A stretch of DNA of 56,284 nt from positions 1 to 56,284 of the forward strand of contig JACQWQ010000261.1 in assembly GCA_016209205.1 (NCBI GenBank), written 5' to 3'. The position numbers and the translations under genes were made by a program. Below the pieces are notes generated by a model, which was not told the DNA's origin, searched no databases, and saw nothing but the letters and a program-made list of their open reading frames with translations. The DNA is from Chloroflexota bacterium. Its GTDB lineage: Bacteria; Chloroflexota; Anaerolineae; UBA4142; SHND01. This document shows positions 1-7,406 of the stretch, in pieces; within the stretch, counting starts at the first letter, position 1; every line of letters begins with the position of its first letter.

Positions 1-111
1 AAACCGTTGACCCAAGACGAATTTGTGCAACAGGTGCGCGAGCGCGAGCTGGCGAACTTGAAAAAGAAAGCGGCACGCCTCGGTTTTACGTTGGCAGAAG
101 CAACCAGTTGA
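1..111 (+). CDS. 3' end of an unidentified gene (clipped by window edge)
   Basis: An open frame runs from the first base to a TGA at 109-111 and encodes 36 residues, mostly charged helix followed by KKAARLGFTL. Charged tails of this kind occur at the C-termini of some transposases, but the fragment is too short to assign. It has no start in the window. The sequence after it (from about 121) is a dispersed repeat, so the gene ends right against repeat DNA. Confidence 0.4.
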   Translation, partial: KPLTQDEFVQQVRERELANLKKKAARLGFTLAEATS

Positions 112-120
112 TTCCGCTCT

Positions 121-170
121 GCACAAGTTTCTGAGCAGGAACGCCTTTTGTGACGAAGCAATCCCCAGCG
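121..170. repeat. dispersed repeat copy, partner at 9667-9705
   Basis: AAGTTTCTGAGCAGGAACG followed by a CTTTTTG-like run and GACGA is repeated almost unchanged near 9667-9705, where it lies in a repeat-filled intergenic region. It marks the start of the repeat-rich stretch between the clipped gene and the GIY-YIG pseudogene. Confidence 0.6.
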
Positions 171-213
171 CGCGGGACAAGGCAGATGCTCACTCGCAAT
201 CGCGGCTGTCCAA

Positions 214-498
214 TCACTCTGCCATCAAATCTTTCCACTCTGGATTGATGCTCTTGACCAAATCCAGCTTGTCCTGCCGCGAACCCGCCTTGATCTATTT
301 CTCGCGCGCAATCGCCTCACGAATATCGCCATACGTTTCCATGTAGACGAGCTTGTTGACATTGTAACGCGCCGTGAATGCACTGCCGCGCTTTTCTTGG
401 TGTTCGTTGACGCGGCGCGCAAGGTTGTTTGTGACGCCTGTGTACAAGACGGTGTTGTGTTTATTCGTCATGATGTAGACGTAGTATTCGCGTTTCAT
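214..498 (-). pseudogene. GIY-YIG nuclease-like gene interrupted by an in-frame amber codon
   Basis: From ATG at 498 the frame reads MKREYYVYIMTNK and then LYTGVTNNLARRVNEH, the GIY-YIG core (here Y-V-Y near residue 7 and Y-T-G near 21), and continues to AIAREK. There a TAG at 295-297 stops it. The same frame then continues with IKAGSRQDKLDLVKSINPEW and LMAE up to TGA at 214-216, which is the usual ending of this small (about 95-residue) family. The family normally has AREKQIKAGSR, so a single CAG to TAG change explains the break. These proteins are single-domain nucleases of the UPF0213/YhbQ-like type. The gene lies alone between repeats. A sequencing error or suppression cannot be excluded, but a recent nonsense mutation is the simplest reading. 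Confidence 0.8.
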
Positions 499-637
499 GG
501 CAGCTTGCTCCACATCTATGCAACCCAACGCGCTTTTGGTGCGATTCGCAGCTGGGATTGCTTCTGTCGCATGCGATGTGCGATGCAGTTCATCGCCTAC
601 ATCGCCGCGCTCCCTCGCAATGATAATTGCAACGCCC

Positions 638-770
638 GTCATTGCGAACGACGTGAAGCAATCTTCAGCGCGTGAAGGTAGACGATTGCTTCGTGCGACA
701 AATGAAGTGTGATTTTTCGCCTGCATAGCAGGCAGGAAAAATCCACACTTCACGTCGCGCTCGCAATGAC
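638..770. repeat. palindromic intergenic repeat with GTCATTGCGA ends
   Basis: The left end GTCATTGCGAACGACGTGAAG is answered at 748-770 by CTTCACGTCGCGCTCGCAATGAC. Inside is a second hairpin built on GAAGTGTG/CACACTTC around GCCTGC..GCAGGC. The element ends five bases before the stop codon of the GT4 gene. Related TCATTTCGA/TCATATCGA-ended elements occur near 9790-9900, 10785-10975 and 26905-26985. Confidence 0.75.
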
Positions 771-775
771 ACACC

Positions 776-1918
776 TCACTGTTTCGGTACCAAGGACTCG
801 AACAACTTTTCGTACTCGTCCAGGGTCCGTTCCGTGTTAAACACTTGGCGAATTTCCGCGCGTGTTTTCAGATACGCGTCGTGGTGATTCAGCACCTCGA
901 TCAAACCCTCCGCGAGGGCTTGCGGATCGCGTGGCGTCACGAGTTTCCCCATGCCCGTCACGCGCACGACCTCACGCGCGCCCGGGATGTTTGTCGCGAC
1001 GACTGGTGTGCCGGATAACATCGCTTCGATTTGCACGCTCGGAAAACAATCGGTGCGGCTGGGCAGCGCAAACACGTCATTCATCGCGTAAAAGTTCGCG
1101 AGTTTCTGTGGTTCGAGCAGCAGCCCAAGCGTCACGATGCTGTCGCGTTCTTGCTCGACCAAATGCTTCCATTTGTCATAGAAATGCTCATACACCACAT
1201 TGATTTCACCTGCATACACAAATTTCACGTTGGGAATTTTTGCGCGCACGAGGGGAAGCGCTTGCAGCAAAAAGTCGAAACCCTTTTCCTCGACAAAGCG
1301 CCCCGCGAAACCGACGAGTTTGTTTTGGGTCAACCCTAATTCCGCGCGCCACTGCGCGACCTGGTCACAGTTCGGTTCGGGAATTTCGACGGGCGGATAA
1401 ATGCAATCGAGTTTGGAACGGAACGGTCCGAGAAATTTGCTGTGATCGGCGTAATCGCAGCTGTGCACGGTGATGCGCGCGGCTTCACGTTCGCCTTGTG
1501 TCATCATGCCCGTGACAATCCACTCGATGAATTGGTCTTTCGGGTTGTCGGGCATGACCAAATCGCCGTGATGCGTGAGCACCGTTTTCTTGCCGTGCAG
1601 CAAGCCGATGCGTGTGACAAGATTCGTTTCGAGCATCGGCGTGTGGACTTGCAGCACATCGTTCTCGTGCGCGAGCCGGTTGATTGCGCCGATGAAACCC
1701 GGCATGATCACCCCACGACTCATGTGCATCAGCGTAGGCAAACGCACGATGCGTACGCCATTATGTCTTTCATCACGCGACAATTCGGGTTTGAACTGAG
1801 AAGTGAGGACAGTGATGTGATGTCCGCGTATCGCCAATCCTTCGGCGAGCCGTTGGGCGTACGCCGTTAAACCTGTCCAGTGCGGATAATAGTACGTCAA
1901 ACACGTCAATATCTTCAA
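776..1918 (-). CDS. GT4 family glycosyltransferase (GT-B fold)
   Basis: This 380-residue protein transfers a sugar from a nucleotide donor to a lipid or glycan acceptor, probably at the inner face of the membrane. The N-terminal half begins MKILTCLTYYYPHWTG, the start of many GT4 enzymes. The C-terminal donor domain shows GRFVEEKG (about 206-213), the nucleotide-sugar binding turn, and DCFPSVQIEA (290-299), the family's E-x7-E-like motif with Asp in the first position. Length is normal for GT4. The ATG start is used. It is on the minus strand downstream of a lipoprotein-like gene, a methyltransferase and a flippase-like protein, which together suggest glycolipid or polysaccharide synthesis. 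The acceptor cannot be told from sequence. Confidence 0.88.
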   Translation of the reverse strand: MKILTCLTYYYPHWTGLTAYAQRLAEGLAIRGHHITVLTSQFKPELSRDERHNGVRIVRLPTLMHMSRGVIMPGFIGAINRLAHENDVLQVHTPMLETNLVTRIGLLHGKKTVLTHHGDLVMPDNPKDQFIEWIVTGMMTQGEREAARITVHSCDYADHSKFLGPFRSKLDCIYPPVEIPEPNCDQVAQWRAELGLTQNKLVGFAGRFVEEKGFDFLLQALPLVRAKIPNVKFVYAGEINVVYEHFYDKWKHLVEQERDSIVTLGLLLEPQKLANFYAMNDVFALPSRTDCFPSVQIEAMLSGTPVVATNIPGAREVVRVTGMGKLVTPRDPQALAEGLIEVLNHHDAYLKTRAEIRQVFNTERTLDEYEKLFESLVPKQ

Positions 1919-1964
1919 AGGATGCTCCAGGAAATGATACTCTTGGTCTCGAACAATTTTGGTC

Positions 1965-2549
1965 CTATCGCTCGATCCTCACAACGATTGAACCTGCGTT
2001 ATCTCCAAGTGCGTCATCGCAGTCATTCATACGAAGAAGCAAGACCCCAGTCCCCCCAGAAGTGAACGACCCACTGCGCCGAATCAAAAACACCTTGGCG
2101 CCTAGCGCCCCGATTAAAGCTCCCTTGGGCTGATCGGGCAAGGGCTCGCAACACGTGGCAAAAGAACAGATATAGTCGCTCCCTTCAGGTCCATGGAAAG
2201 CAAGCTCGCCTTTTGTTTCCGTCCATCTTCCTGAGACATACTCAATCCGAAATTGTTCCCCACTGGCAAGTACAATCCCCGAATCCTGCCATCCTTGAGT
2301 AGCAAAAACTCCAACAGTGGCATTTGAAGAAGTTGGAGTTCGAGTCGCTAGGATTACTTGAGTGATGGGAACTACCCGAGTTACGGCGATAACTTGAGTA
2401 ACTGGGACGATTTGAGTCACCGGTACCTTAGCAGGTGGCTGGGGTGCCTGATCTTTCAGGATGAATTCATAGATACCAACAAGTGAAGCAATAACCGCAA
2501 TGGCAGCAAACACTCCTCTTAGAAATCCGATGTTCTTTTCAGATGCCAT
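1965..2549 (-). CDS. membrane-anchored hypothetical protein with VTQV repeats
   Basis: The ATG at 2549 is chosen over an upstream in-frame start because it follows GGGGAGG at good spacing; this gives 194 residues. Residues about 8-28 form one membrane segment. Next comes a tandem repeat of about six residues (VTQIVP, VTQVIA, VTRVVP, ITQVIL), and then an extracytoplasmic domain of about 120 residues with two closely spaced cysteines (FATCCE). The repeat-plus-domain layout is common among exported Chloroflexota proteins. It starts 20 bases after the methyltransferase stop and is probably co-transcribed with it. No enzymatic motif is recognised and function is unknown. Confidence 0.75.
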   Translation of the reverse strand: MASEKNIGFLRGVFAAIAVIASLVGIYEFILKDQAPQPPAKVPVTQIVPVTQVIAVTRVVPITQVILATRTPTSSNATVGVFATQGWQDSGIVLASGEQFRIEYVSGRWTETKGELAFHGPEGSDYICSFATCCEPLPDQPKGALIGALGAKVFLIRRSGSFTSGGTGVLLLRMNDCDDALGDNAGSIVVRIER

Positions 2550-2569
2550 GTGCGTTACCTCCCCAAGCG

Positions 2570-3319
2570 TCACACTTTGCGCGCTTTGACGACCCAGGTC
2601 GTCCCCCACCGCAAACCATTAAACAAGTCGTCCGCACGGATCGCAGCATACAAAACTTGCGAACCAATTCCCCGGTACATCGTGCCATTCTGCCACATGC
2701 GGTCGGGACGATGTTCTCGGTACACCACTGGCAATAGAATACGCGTATAGAGCCAGTGCACCGTTCGTGTGAGCGGAAAGCCGACCGTAAAACTCTTTTC
2801 AATCTTAAAGCCGCCGAATGCGGACGCGAGGTCATTCCAACGAAACCGCCTCAAGTGCCCCGCGTACGTGTCGAGAAACGAAAACTGCGCGGGATCATTC
2901 GGCACGGTCAGGATGAGAATCCCGTTTGGCTTGAGCACGCGGCGCATATTATCCACCATCGCTCGCCACGCTTCGACATGCTCGAGGACTTCGGAACAGA
3001 CGACGAGATCAAATGTATTCTCTTGAAAGCGCGGGTCAACTCGAGTGAAATCCGCGACGTGATACGTCACGTTTGCGCCCAGCTGCGTCATCAGTGCGCG
3101 CGCTTGCTCGACAACATCGGCGGCGGGGTCGAGCGCATCCACTTGAAATCCTCGCCGCGCCAAAGCAACGGCGACACGTCCCGTGCCCGCCCCCACATCC
3201 AACGCGCGCCCACCAAGACCTTGCGCGAGTGCGAGAACCATGTCTGTCAAGTGCCGCATTAACGGGTCGCCCCACTGCCATCTTTGAATCGTCTCGTTCG
3301 AAAGATTGTAGACTCTCAT
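2570..3319 (-). CDS. class I SAM-dependent methyltransferase
   Basis: From ATG at 3319 (MRVYNLS) the protein has 249 residues; a TTG at 3343 in the same frame is an alternative. Motif I is DVGAGTGRVA (about 41-50), motif II DALDP follows, and FDLVVCSEVLEHV is the typical motif IV region of the Methyltransf_11/25 type. The C-terminal third contains an RWGTTWVVKA ending seen in lipid- and sugar-modifying methyltransferases. It starts 27 bases after the stop of the flippase-like gene and precedes a membrane-anchored protein, so it probably belongs to the same surface-glycan or lipid operon. The methylated substrate is not identifiable. Confidence 0.85.
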   Translation of the reverse strand: MRVYNLSNETIQRWQWGDPLMRHLTDMVLALAQGLGGRALDVGAGTGRVAVALARRGFQVDALDPAADVVEQARALMTQLGANVTYHVADFTRVDPRFQENTFDLVVCSEVLEHVEAWRAMVDNMRRVLKPNGILILTVPNDPAQFSFLDTYAGHLRRFRWNDLASAFGGFKIEKSFTVGFPLTRTVHWLYTRILLPVVYREHRPDRMWQNGTMYRGIGSQVLYAAIRADDLFNGLRWGTTWVVKARKV

Positions 3320-3346
3320 TTTCGATCTATCCACTCGCGGCAATCC

Positions 3347-4399
3347 CTATCGGGGTTCGGGAGGATTCTCATCTGTCGCTTTGTTTTGCGCGCTCATGTC
3401 TCGAATGCGCGAGAGGTCAACTCCTTCGCGCCAGGTCGAAACGAGACCGAGCGCCATTAGCATCAAATACGTAATCCCATGCATCACAAAGGCAAAAGCC
3501 AGCGCCTGATTTTTGTCCGCGTCAAATACTGTCGTCAAGACAAAAACCGTGGTCAAATGAAATATGCCCCATTGTCCCGGCGATGCGGCGAGCGTGACCG
3601 CCAACGCCGTTGCAACCTGTACCAACAAGCCCGCGATCAACGGCAGCTGCAAACCCATCGCCAGCATCACCAGCCACGTGAGCACCGACGCGACGAACCA
3701 TACTTCCATAGACCAAAAGACGGCAACCAACAACGGACGCGGCGCGCGAATGACGGCAAATCCGGCAATCAAATGTTCGATGAAACGCCACAAGCCATCG
3801 CGCTGTAAAAATTTAAAAGGCGACGCCAGTCTGCGGAGAAACGCGATGCCGCGTTCTTGCTGCAACGAAATGAGCGCCAGCGCGGCGAGCAGTACGAGTC
3901 CCGTCACGCCCAAGCCCAGACCGCCATTCAAATACTCTTGCGGCACGTTGGGAATGAACGGCAGCATCGCCACCAAAAATATGACGACTGTCAGCCCATC
4001 CAAGGTGCGTTCGACCACCACCGTCGAGAGCGCGCGCGCGACCGGGATTTTTTCGAGCGTGCCAAGCAAATACGCGCGCGCAAAATCGCCGATGCGCGCG
4101 GGCGTGATATTGCTCAAAAAATATCCGATGTTCAATGTGCCAAACACGCGCGTCCAACGCGGGCGGTACGGATAAAACAACGCTTGCCAGCGAAACGCGC
4201 GCCCGACATAACTCACCATAAAGATCAAAATTAAAATCGGGAGCCACCACCACGTGAATTGGGCAAAGGATTCCAAGAGTTTGTCGAATTGAATCCCTTG
4301 AAACGCGAGCGCGAGACACACGACCGTGATGACCAACCCGATCCAGAAGCGTTTTGATTTGAGCAAGAGTTGTCTCCGCAAGAATACGCGCGGCGTCAA
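3347..4399 (-). CDS. YbhN/UPF0104-type lysylphosphatidylglycerol synthase transmembrane protein
   Basis: This 350-residue polytopic protein has about eight hydrophobic segments. It carries the family's signature region SYVGRAFRWQALFYPY, followed by LNIGYFLSNITPARIGDFAR and, later, SPGQWGIFHLTTVFVL. These are hallmarks of the UPF0104/LPG_synthase_TM family, whose members act as flippases or unknown lipid-handling proteins. The start is a TTG at 4399; no better ATG exists upstream. It is the first gene of a minus-strand run with a methyltransferase, a small anchored protein and a GT4 transferase. A role in moving or anchoring a lipid-linked product is inferred from that context. Confidence 0.82.
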   Translation of the reverse strand: MTPRVFLRRQLLLKSKRFWIGLVITVVCLALAFQGIQFDKLLESFAQFTWWWLPILILIFMVSYVGRAFRWQALFYPYRPRWTRVFGTLNIGYFLSNITPARIGDFARAYLLGTLEKIPVARALSTVVVERTLDGLTVVIFLVAMLPFIPNVPQEYLNGGLGLGVTGLVLLAALALISLQQERGIAFLRRLASPFKFLQRDGLWRFIEHLIAGFAVIRAPRPLLVAVFWSMEVWFVASVLTWLVMLAMGLQLPLIAGLLVQVATALAVTLAASPGQWGIFHLTTVFVLTTVFDADKNQALAFAFVMHGITYLMLMALGLVSTWREGVDLSRIRDMSAQNKATDENPPEPR

Positions 4400-4405
4400 T
4401 CCGTT

Positions 4406-4435
4406 TGGCGCTGCGCGATGTGCGCTATTATAATG
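4406..4435 (+). promoter_or_regulatory. candidate promoter for the Cys-cluster gene
   Basis: TTGGCG at 4406-4411 and a perfect TATAAT at 4430-4435 are separated by 18 bases. The gene starts at 4540. Several other genes in this window also have a TATAAT box preceded by G/C-rich sequence. Confidence 0.45.
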
Positions 4436-4475
4436 CTGTTGTTTGGTTTAAGGAAACGAGGGAGAAAACAATCGG

Positions 4476-4530
4476 TCAAAGCGCAGTTGGACTGCGCGGC
4501 GCCCTTCGGCAGTGCAACTGCCTTTCAACG
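4476..4530. repeat. dispersed repeat (GCAGTTGGACTG type), partner at 30057-30104
   Basis: GCAGTTGGACTGCGC and CAGTGCAACTGCC form an imperfect inverted repeat. The same pair, slightly diverged, occurs at 30057-30104. Here it lies in the leader of the small Cys-cluster gene, and the second copy abuts an hsdM remnant. Confidence 0.6.
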
Positions 4531-4539
4531 CCAATAGCT

Positions 4540-4797
4540 ATGGACTGTCGAATCGGCTGCGGCGCGTGCTGCATTGCGCTTTCGATTTCTTCACCCATTC
4601 CCGGAATGCCCAATGGAAAACCCGCAGGGGTACGCTGCGCGCAATTGACCGGCGATAATCACTGCGGGATTTTCGGCAAACCAGAACGTCCCCACGTGTG
4701 TGTCCGCCTGCGCCCCGTGCCAGAAATGTGCGGCAGTAGTTTTGAAGAGGCGATGGCGTACCTGGAATGGCTTGACCGCGAAACCCGACCCGCGTAG
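4540..4797 (+). CDS. small YkgJ-like cysteine-cluster protein
   Basis: From ATG at 4540 the product has 85 residues. It begins MDCRIGCGACC and continues with C at about 34 (RCAQL), C at 43 (HCGIF) and C at 54 (HVCVR), the spacing of the YkgJ/CxxCxxCC metal-chelating family (predicted zinc or iron binding). A longer upstream frame exists but covers a repeat, so the short start is preferred. The closing part FEEAMAYLEWLDRETRP is typical of the short YkgJ forms. It is alone between two repeat clusters, upstream of the glutamine synthetase gene but separated from it by a long inverted repeat and a new promoter. Confidence 0.8.
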   Translation: MDCRIGCGACCIALSISSPIPGMPNGKPAGVRCAQLTGDNHCGIFGKPERPHVCVRLRPVPEMCGSSFEEAMAYLEWLDRETRPA

Positions 4798-4806
4798 CGC
4801 GTTCCA

Positions 4807-4923
4807 TCGAATAGAATTCGACGCCTCAACAACGCATCGCCAGAAACAAAGCGCGGAATCGCTGTTCGGCTAATTCTGCATTGTTTTTTTCCACGCTTTG
4901 GTCAGGCGTCGAATTCCATTCGA
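4807..4923. repeat. long nested inverted repeat upstream of glnA
   Basis: TCGAATAGAATTCGACGCCT (4807-4826) is the reverse complement of 4904-4923 at 19 of 20 positions. A second pair, CAAAGCG and CGCTTTG, is nested inside. The element fills most of the gap between the Cys-cluster gene and the glutamine synthetase promoter, and could be a non-autonomous mobile element or an mRNA hairpin. Confidence 0.7.
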
Positions 4924-4938
4924 TAACGCGGCTGCAAT

Positions 4939-4967
4939 TTTTCCTTTTCGCGCAAGCCGCGTATAAT
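4939..4967 (+). promoter_or_regulatory. candidate glnA promoter
   Basis: TATAAT at 4962-4967 is preceded 17 bases upstream by a weak TTTTCC box. It lies just downstream of the inverted repeat and about 76 bases ahead of the glnA start codon. Confidence 0.4.
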
Positions 4968-5043
4968 TGTGATGCCCCACCGCGATGTGAAAAATCAATA
5001 GAGCGCCAATGACGGATGGCTCAATCCATAGGAGCTATGTTGT

Positions 5044-6477
5044 ATGAGCACTGAATTGCGCGACTTTTTGGAAATTCCGTACGCCCAGCTCGAGGAACTC
5101 AACCTCGAAGCCAAAGCCCAACGGGTCGGGCGTGTCGCGGCGGATATAGTACGCGAAGAGCGTACCAAGTACCTCACCGACGAGAAACGCATCAAAGCGG
5201 TGACGGTCTGTTTTACCGACCTTGAAGGTCGCCTCCACATGCTCGACTATGACAAGAAATTCTTGGTCAAGTCGGCAGACAACCTCACGTTCGACGGTTC
5301 CTCCGTGCGCGGTTTTTCGCGTCAGGCGGAATCCGATTTGCGTCTCGGGATTGACTGGCACGCCTTTTATTGGCTCCCCGCCGATATTTTCGGTCCCGGA
5401 AAAATTTTGGTGTTCGGCCAAGTGTTGGAACGCGACGGCGCACCCTATTCGGCGGACATGCGCGCCCGGCTCAAATCTTTTTCCCAAGAACTATGGGATA
5501 GGGATGAAACCCAGTGCAATGCGGCGAATGAAATCGAGGGCTTTATTTTCAAAGGACGCGACGCCGAACGCGCGTACTATGAAAAAGGTCAGTTCGAATT
5601 CGTGAGCACGGGCGGTTACTATCATTCGCTGCCCGGCGATGCGCTGCGCCTGTTCATTGACACCGCTGCCGAAGTGCAGCGCGCGATGGGTTTTGCGAAC
5701 GAAAAAGATCATCCCGAAGTCGCGCCTTCGCAGTTCGAAATGAATTATGGGCACACCGAAGCATCTATCGCCGCCGATCAGGTCCAACTCTACAAACTGA
5801 TTTGTCGTCAGGTCGCTAGTCGGTTCGACATGACCGCGTGCTTTTTGCCGAAACCGGTCACGGGCGTCAACGGCAATGGGATGCACACCAATCTTTCCGT
5901 TTCGCGCAAAGGCAAGAACCTGTTCTGGGACCCCAAAGGCGAGGAGAATCTCGGCAAGTTCGCGTGGAACTTTGTAGACCGCATTCTCACCAGCGGCGAC
6001 CAGTTATGCCTCGTGCTGAATTCGAGCGTCAATTCGTACCGCCGCCTCGACCCGCACTTTGAAGCGCCGAATCAAATCAAAGCATCGCCGATTGACCGCG
6101 GCGCGATGGTGCGCATTCCCATCGGCAATGAAAATTCCGCGCGCGTCGAAGTCCGTTCCATCGCGCCCGATGCCAACCCGTACATGGCAATCTACATGCT
6201 GCTCAAAACGGGACTCGAAGGTCCGCTCGCCAAAGGCGCGGCGGGTTTGCGCAACCAGAAACGGTATCTTTCGGATAACATTTACGACGCCGTCGAAAAA
6301 TTTAGCGCCAGCAAATTCTTGCGCGGCGCCTTGGGGGACACCAACGCCGACAAATTTGTCGAGTTGAAACTTGCCTCCGCCGAGCGCTGCCCCAAAGCAT
6401 TGGGCGCCCGCATCAAGCGCGCCGAGATCATGTTCCACCACGAAGTCACGAATCAATATCTGTGGACGCAGTTCTAG
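5044..6477 (+). CDS. glnA: glutamine synthetase, type I
   Basis: This 477-residue enzyme makes glutamine from glutamate, ammonia and ATP in the cytoplasm. The N-terminal beta-grasp domain ends in FDGSSVRGF (83-91). The catalytic domain has VNGNGMHTNLS (275-285), NSSVNSYRRLDP (around 325-336), and the RIP-containing substrate loop soon after. It differs from classical enteric GlnA in lacking the adenylylation Tyr motif, having instead NIYDAVEKFSASKFL near the C-terminus, so it is unlikely to be controlled by adenylylation. ATG at 5044 follows a GGAGCT site. The gene is monocistronic, between its own promoter and a strong terminator. No PII or nitrogen regulator gene is adjacent. Confidence 0.93.
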   Translation: MSTELRDFLEIPYAQLEELNLEAKAQRVGRVAADIVREERTKYLTDEKRIKAVTVCFTDLEGRLHMLDYDKKFLVKSADNLTFDGSSVRGFSRQAESDLRLGIDWHAFYWLPADIFGPGKILVFGQVLERDGAPYSADMRARLKSFSQELWDRDETQCNAANEIEGFIFKGRDAERAYYEKGQFEFVSTGGYYHSLPGDALRLFIDTAAEVQRAMGFANEKDHPEVAPSQFEMNYGHTEASIAADQVQLYKLICRQVASRFDMTACFLPKPVTGVNGNGMHTNLSVSRKGKNLFWDPKGEENLGKFAWNFVDRILTSGDQLCLVLNSSVNSYRRLDPHFEAPNQIKASPIDRGAMVRIPIGNENSARVEVRSIAPDANPYMAIYMLLKTGLEGPLAKGAAGLRNQKRYLSDNIYDAVEKFSASKFLRGALGDTNADKFVELKLASAERCPKALGARIKRAEIMFHHEVTNQYLWTQF

Positions 6478-6479
6478 CA

Positions 6480-6516
6480 AAAACCTCGAAGGTCGCTGAG
6501 ACCTTCGAGGTTTTTT
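6480..6516 (+). terminator. rho-independent terminator of glnA
   Basis: AACCTCGAAGGTC (6482-6494) pairs perfectly with GACCTTCGAGGTT (6500-6512) across a five-base loop and is followed by a T run. It starts three bases after the glnA stop codon. Confidence 0.93.
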
Positions 6517-6530
6517 CATCTGAATGACCC

Positions 6531-7286
6531 ATGCTGCTTGTTTTGAAACTCGTCCTCACTCCCCTTTTGACGCTGCTGCTCACGCTTGCCGGGCGCAAGT
6601 GGGGAGAACGCGTCAGCGGCATCGTTACGGGACTGCCGCTCAACTCGGGTCCGATTTCGTTTTTGTTTGCGCTGGAATATGGGACGGAATTCACGGCTCA
6701 AGCGGCAGTGGGTTCGATGGGTGGTATGGCAGCGATCAGCGCCTTTGCGCTCGTGTACGCGTATTTGGCGCGCCGCTGGACATGGTATGTTTGCGCGCCG
6801 GCGGCGCTCGCCGTTTTTTTTGTCGTCGTCTTTGTGCTCGACGCGACAGAATTATCACTAGCACTCACGCTCGTTCTCACCGTCGGCTCGTTGGCGCTCG
6901 CGGGATTCCTGATGCCCCATTCGGAAATTTTCGCGGAACCGCTCGCGCCGCCGCGGTGGGATTTGCCGATGCGCTTGATTAGCGCGACCGCGTTTGTCTT
7001 GCTGATCACGGCGCTGGGCCAAGTATTGGGACCACGCCTCGGTGGACTGGCATCCACGTTTCCGATTTTCGCGACGGTCATGACCGTATTCGCGCATCGT
7101 CATCAAGGCGCGCCGGCGGCGATTCAATGGCTGCGCGGCTGCCTCGCGGGGATTTCTGCAACCGTCGTGTTTTATCTCAGCATCAGTTTGACAATCAATG
7201 GGCTGCCGTTGCTCGCGACGTACGCGCTCGCCATTGGCGCGGCGCTGGCGGTGAACGCTTTCATGCTGCACCGCACGCGGCAGTAG
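6531..7286 (+). CDS. integral membrane protein with two GlpM-like repeats
   Basis: This 251-residue protein is almost entirely hydrophobic, with about eight membrane segments. The two halves resemble each other: GERVSGIVTGLPLNSGPISF in the first and GPRLGGLASTFPIFATVMTV in the second, each followed by an FA(L/H) and a helix pair. That pattern fits the GlpM family in duplicated form; GlpM itself is about 110 residues and its role is poorly defined. ATG at 6531 is the only good start. The TAG stop (7284-7286) lies inside the first copy of a 49-base repeat. Function is not established. Confidence 0.7.
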   Translation: MLLVLKLVLTPLLTLLLTLAGRKWGERVSGIVTGLPLNSGPISFLFALEYGTEFTAQAAVGSMGGMAAISAFALVYAYLARRWTWYVCAPAALAVFFVVVFVLDATELSLALTLVLTVGSLALAGFLMPHSEIFAEPLAPPRWDLPMRLISATAFVLLITALGQVLGPRLGGLASTFPIFATVMTVFAHRHQGAPAAIQWLRGCLAGISATVVFYLSISLTINGLPLLATYALAIGAALAVNAFMLHRTRQ

Positions 7287-7387
7287 TGACGAATTTATTC
7301 GTCCCGTTGAACGATTGAAATCGTTACTACGTCAATCCGTAGTGACGAATTTATTCGTCCCGTTGAACGATTGAAATCGTTACTACG
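7283..7387. repeat. tandem 49-base palindromic repeat (GTAGTGACGAATTTATTCGT family)
   Basis: Two identical 49-base units (7283-7331 and 7339-7387) are separated by seven bases. Each starts GTAGTGACGAATTTATTCGT and ends TCGTTACTACG, so the ends are inverted repeats. Related copies lie at 38611-38708, 47816-47837 and, inside a gene, at 52361-52385. The first unit provides the stop codon of the preceding gene. Confidence 0.85.
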
Positions 7388-7406
7388 GTTCGCGTTCGCG
7401 CGGGCG

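Noticed and set aside
214..498. Amber codon read as pyrrolysine or another amino acid
   Set aside because: No pyl genes or suppressor tRNA are seen, and the family has Gln here, so a simple nonsense mutation or error is more likely.
7283..7387. CRISPR array
   Set aside because: Only two repeat units with a seven-base spacer, and the same repeat occurs singly elsewhere; no cas genes are present. The period-7 tracts have no spacers either.
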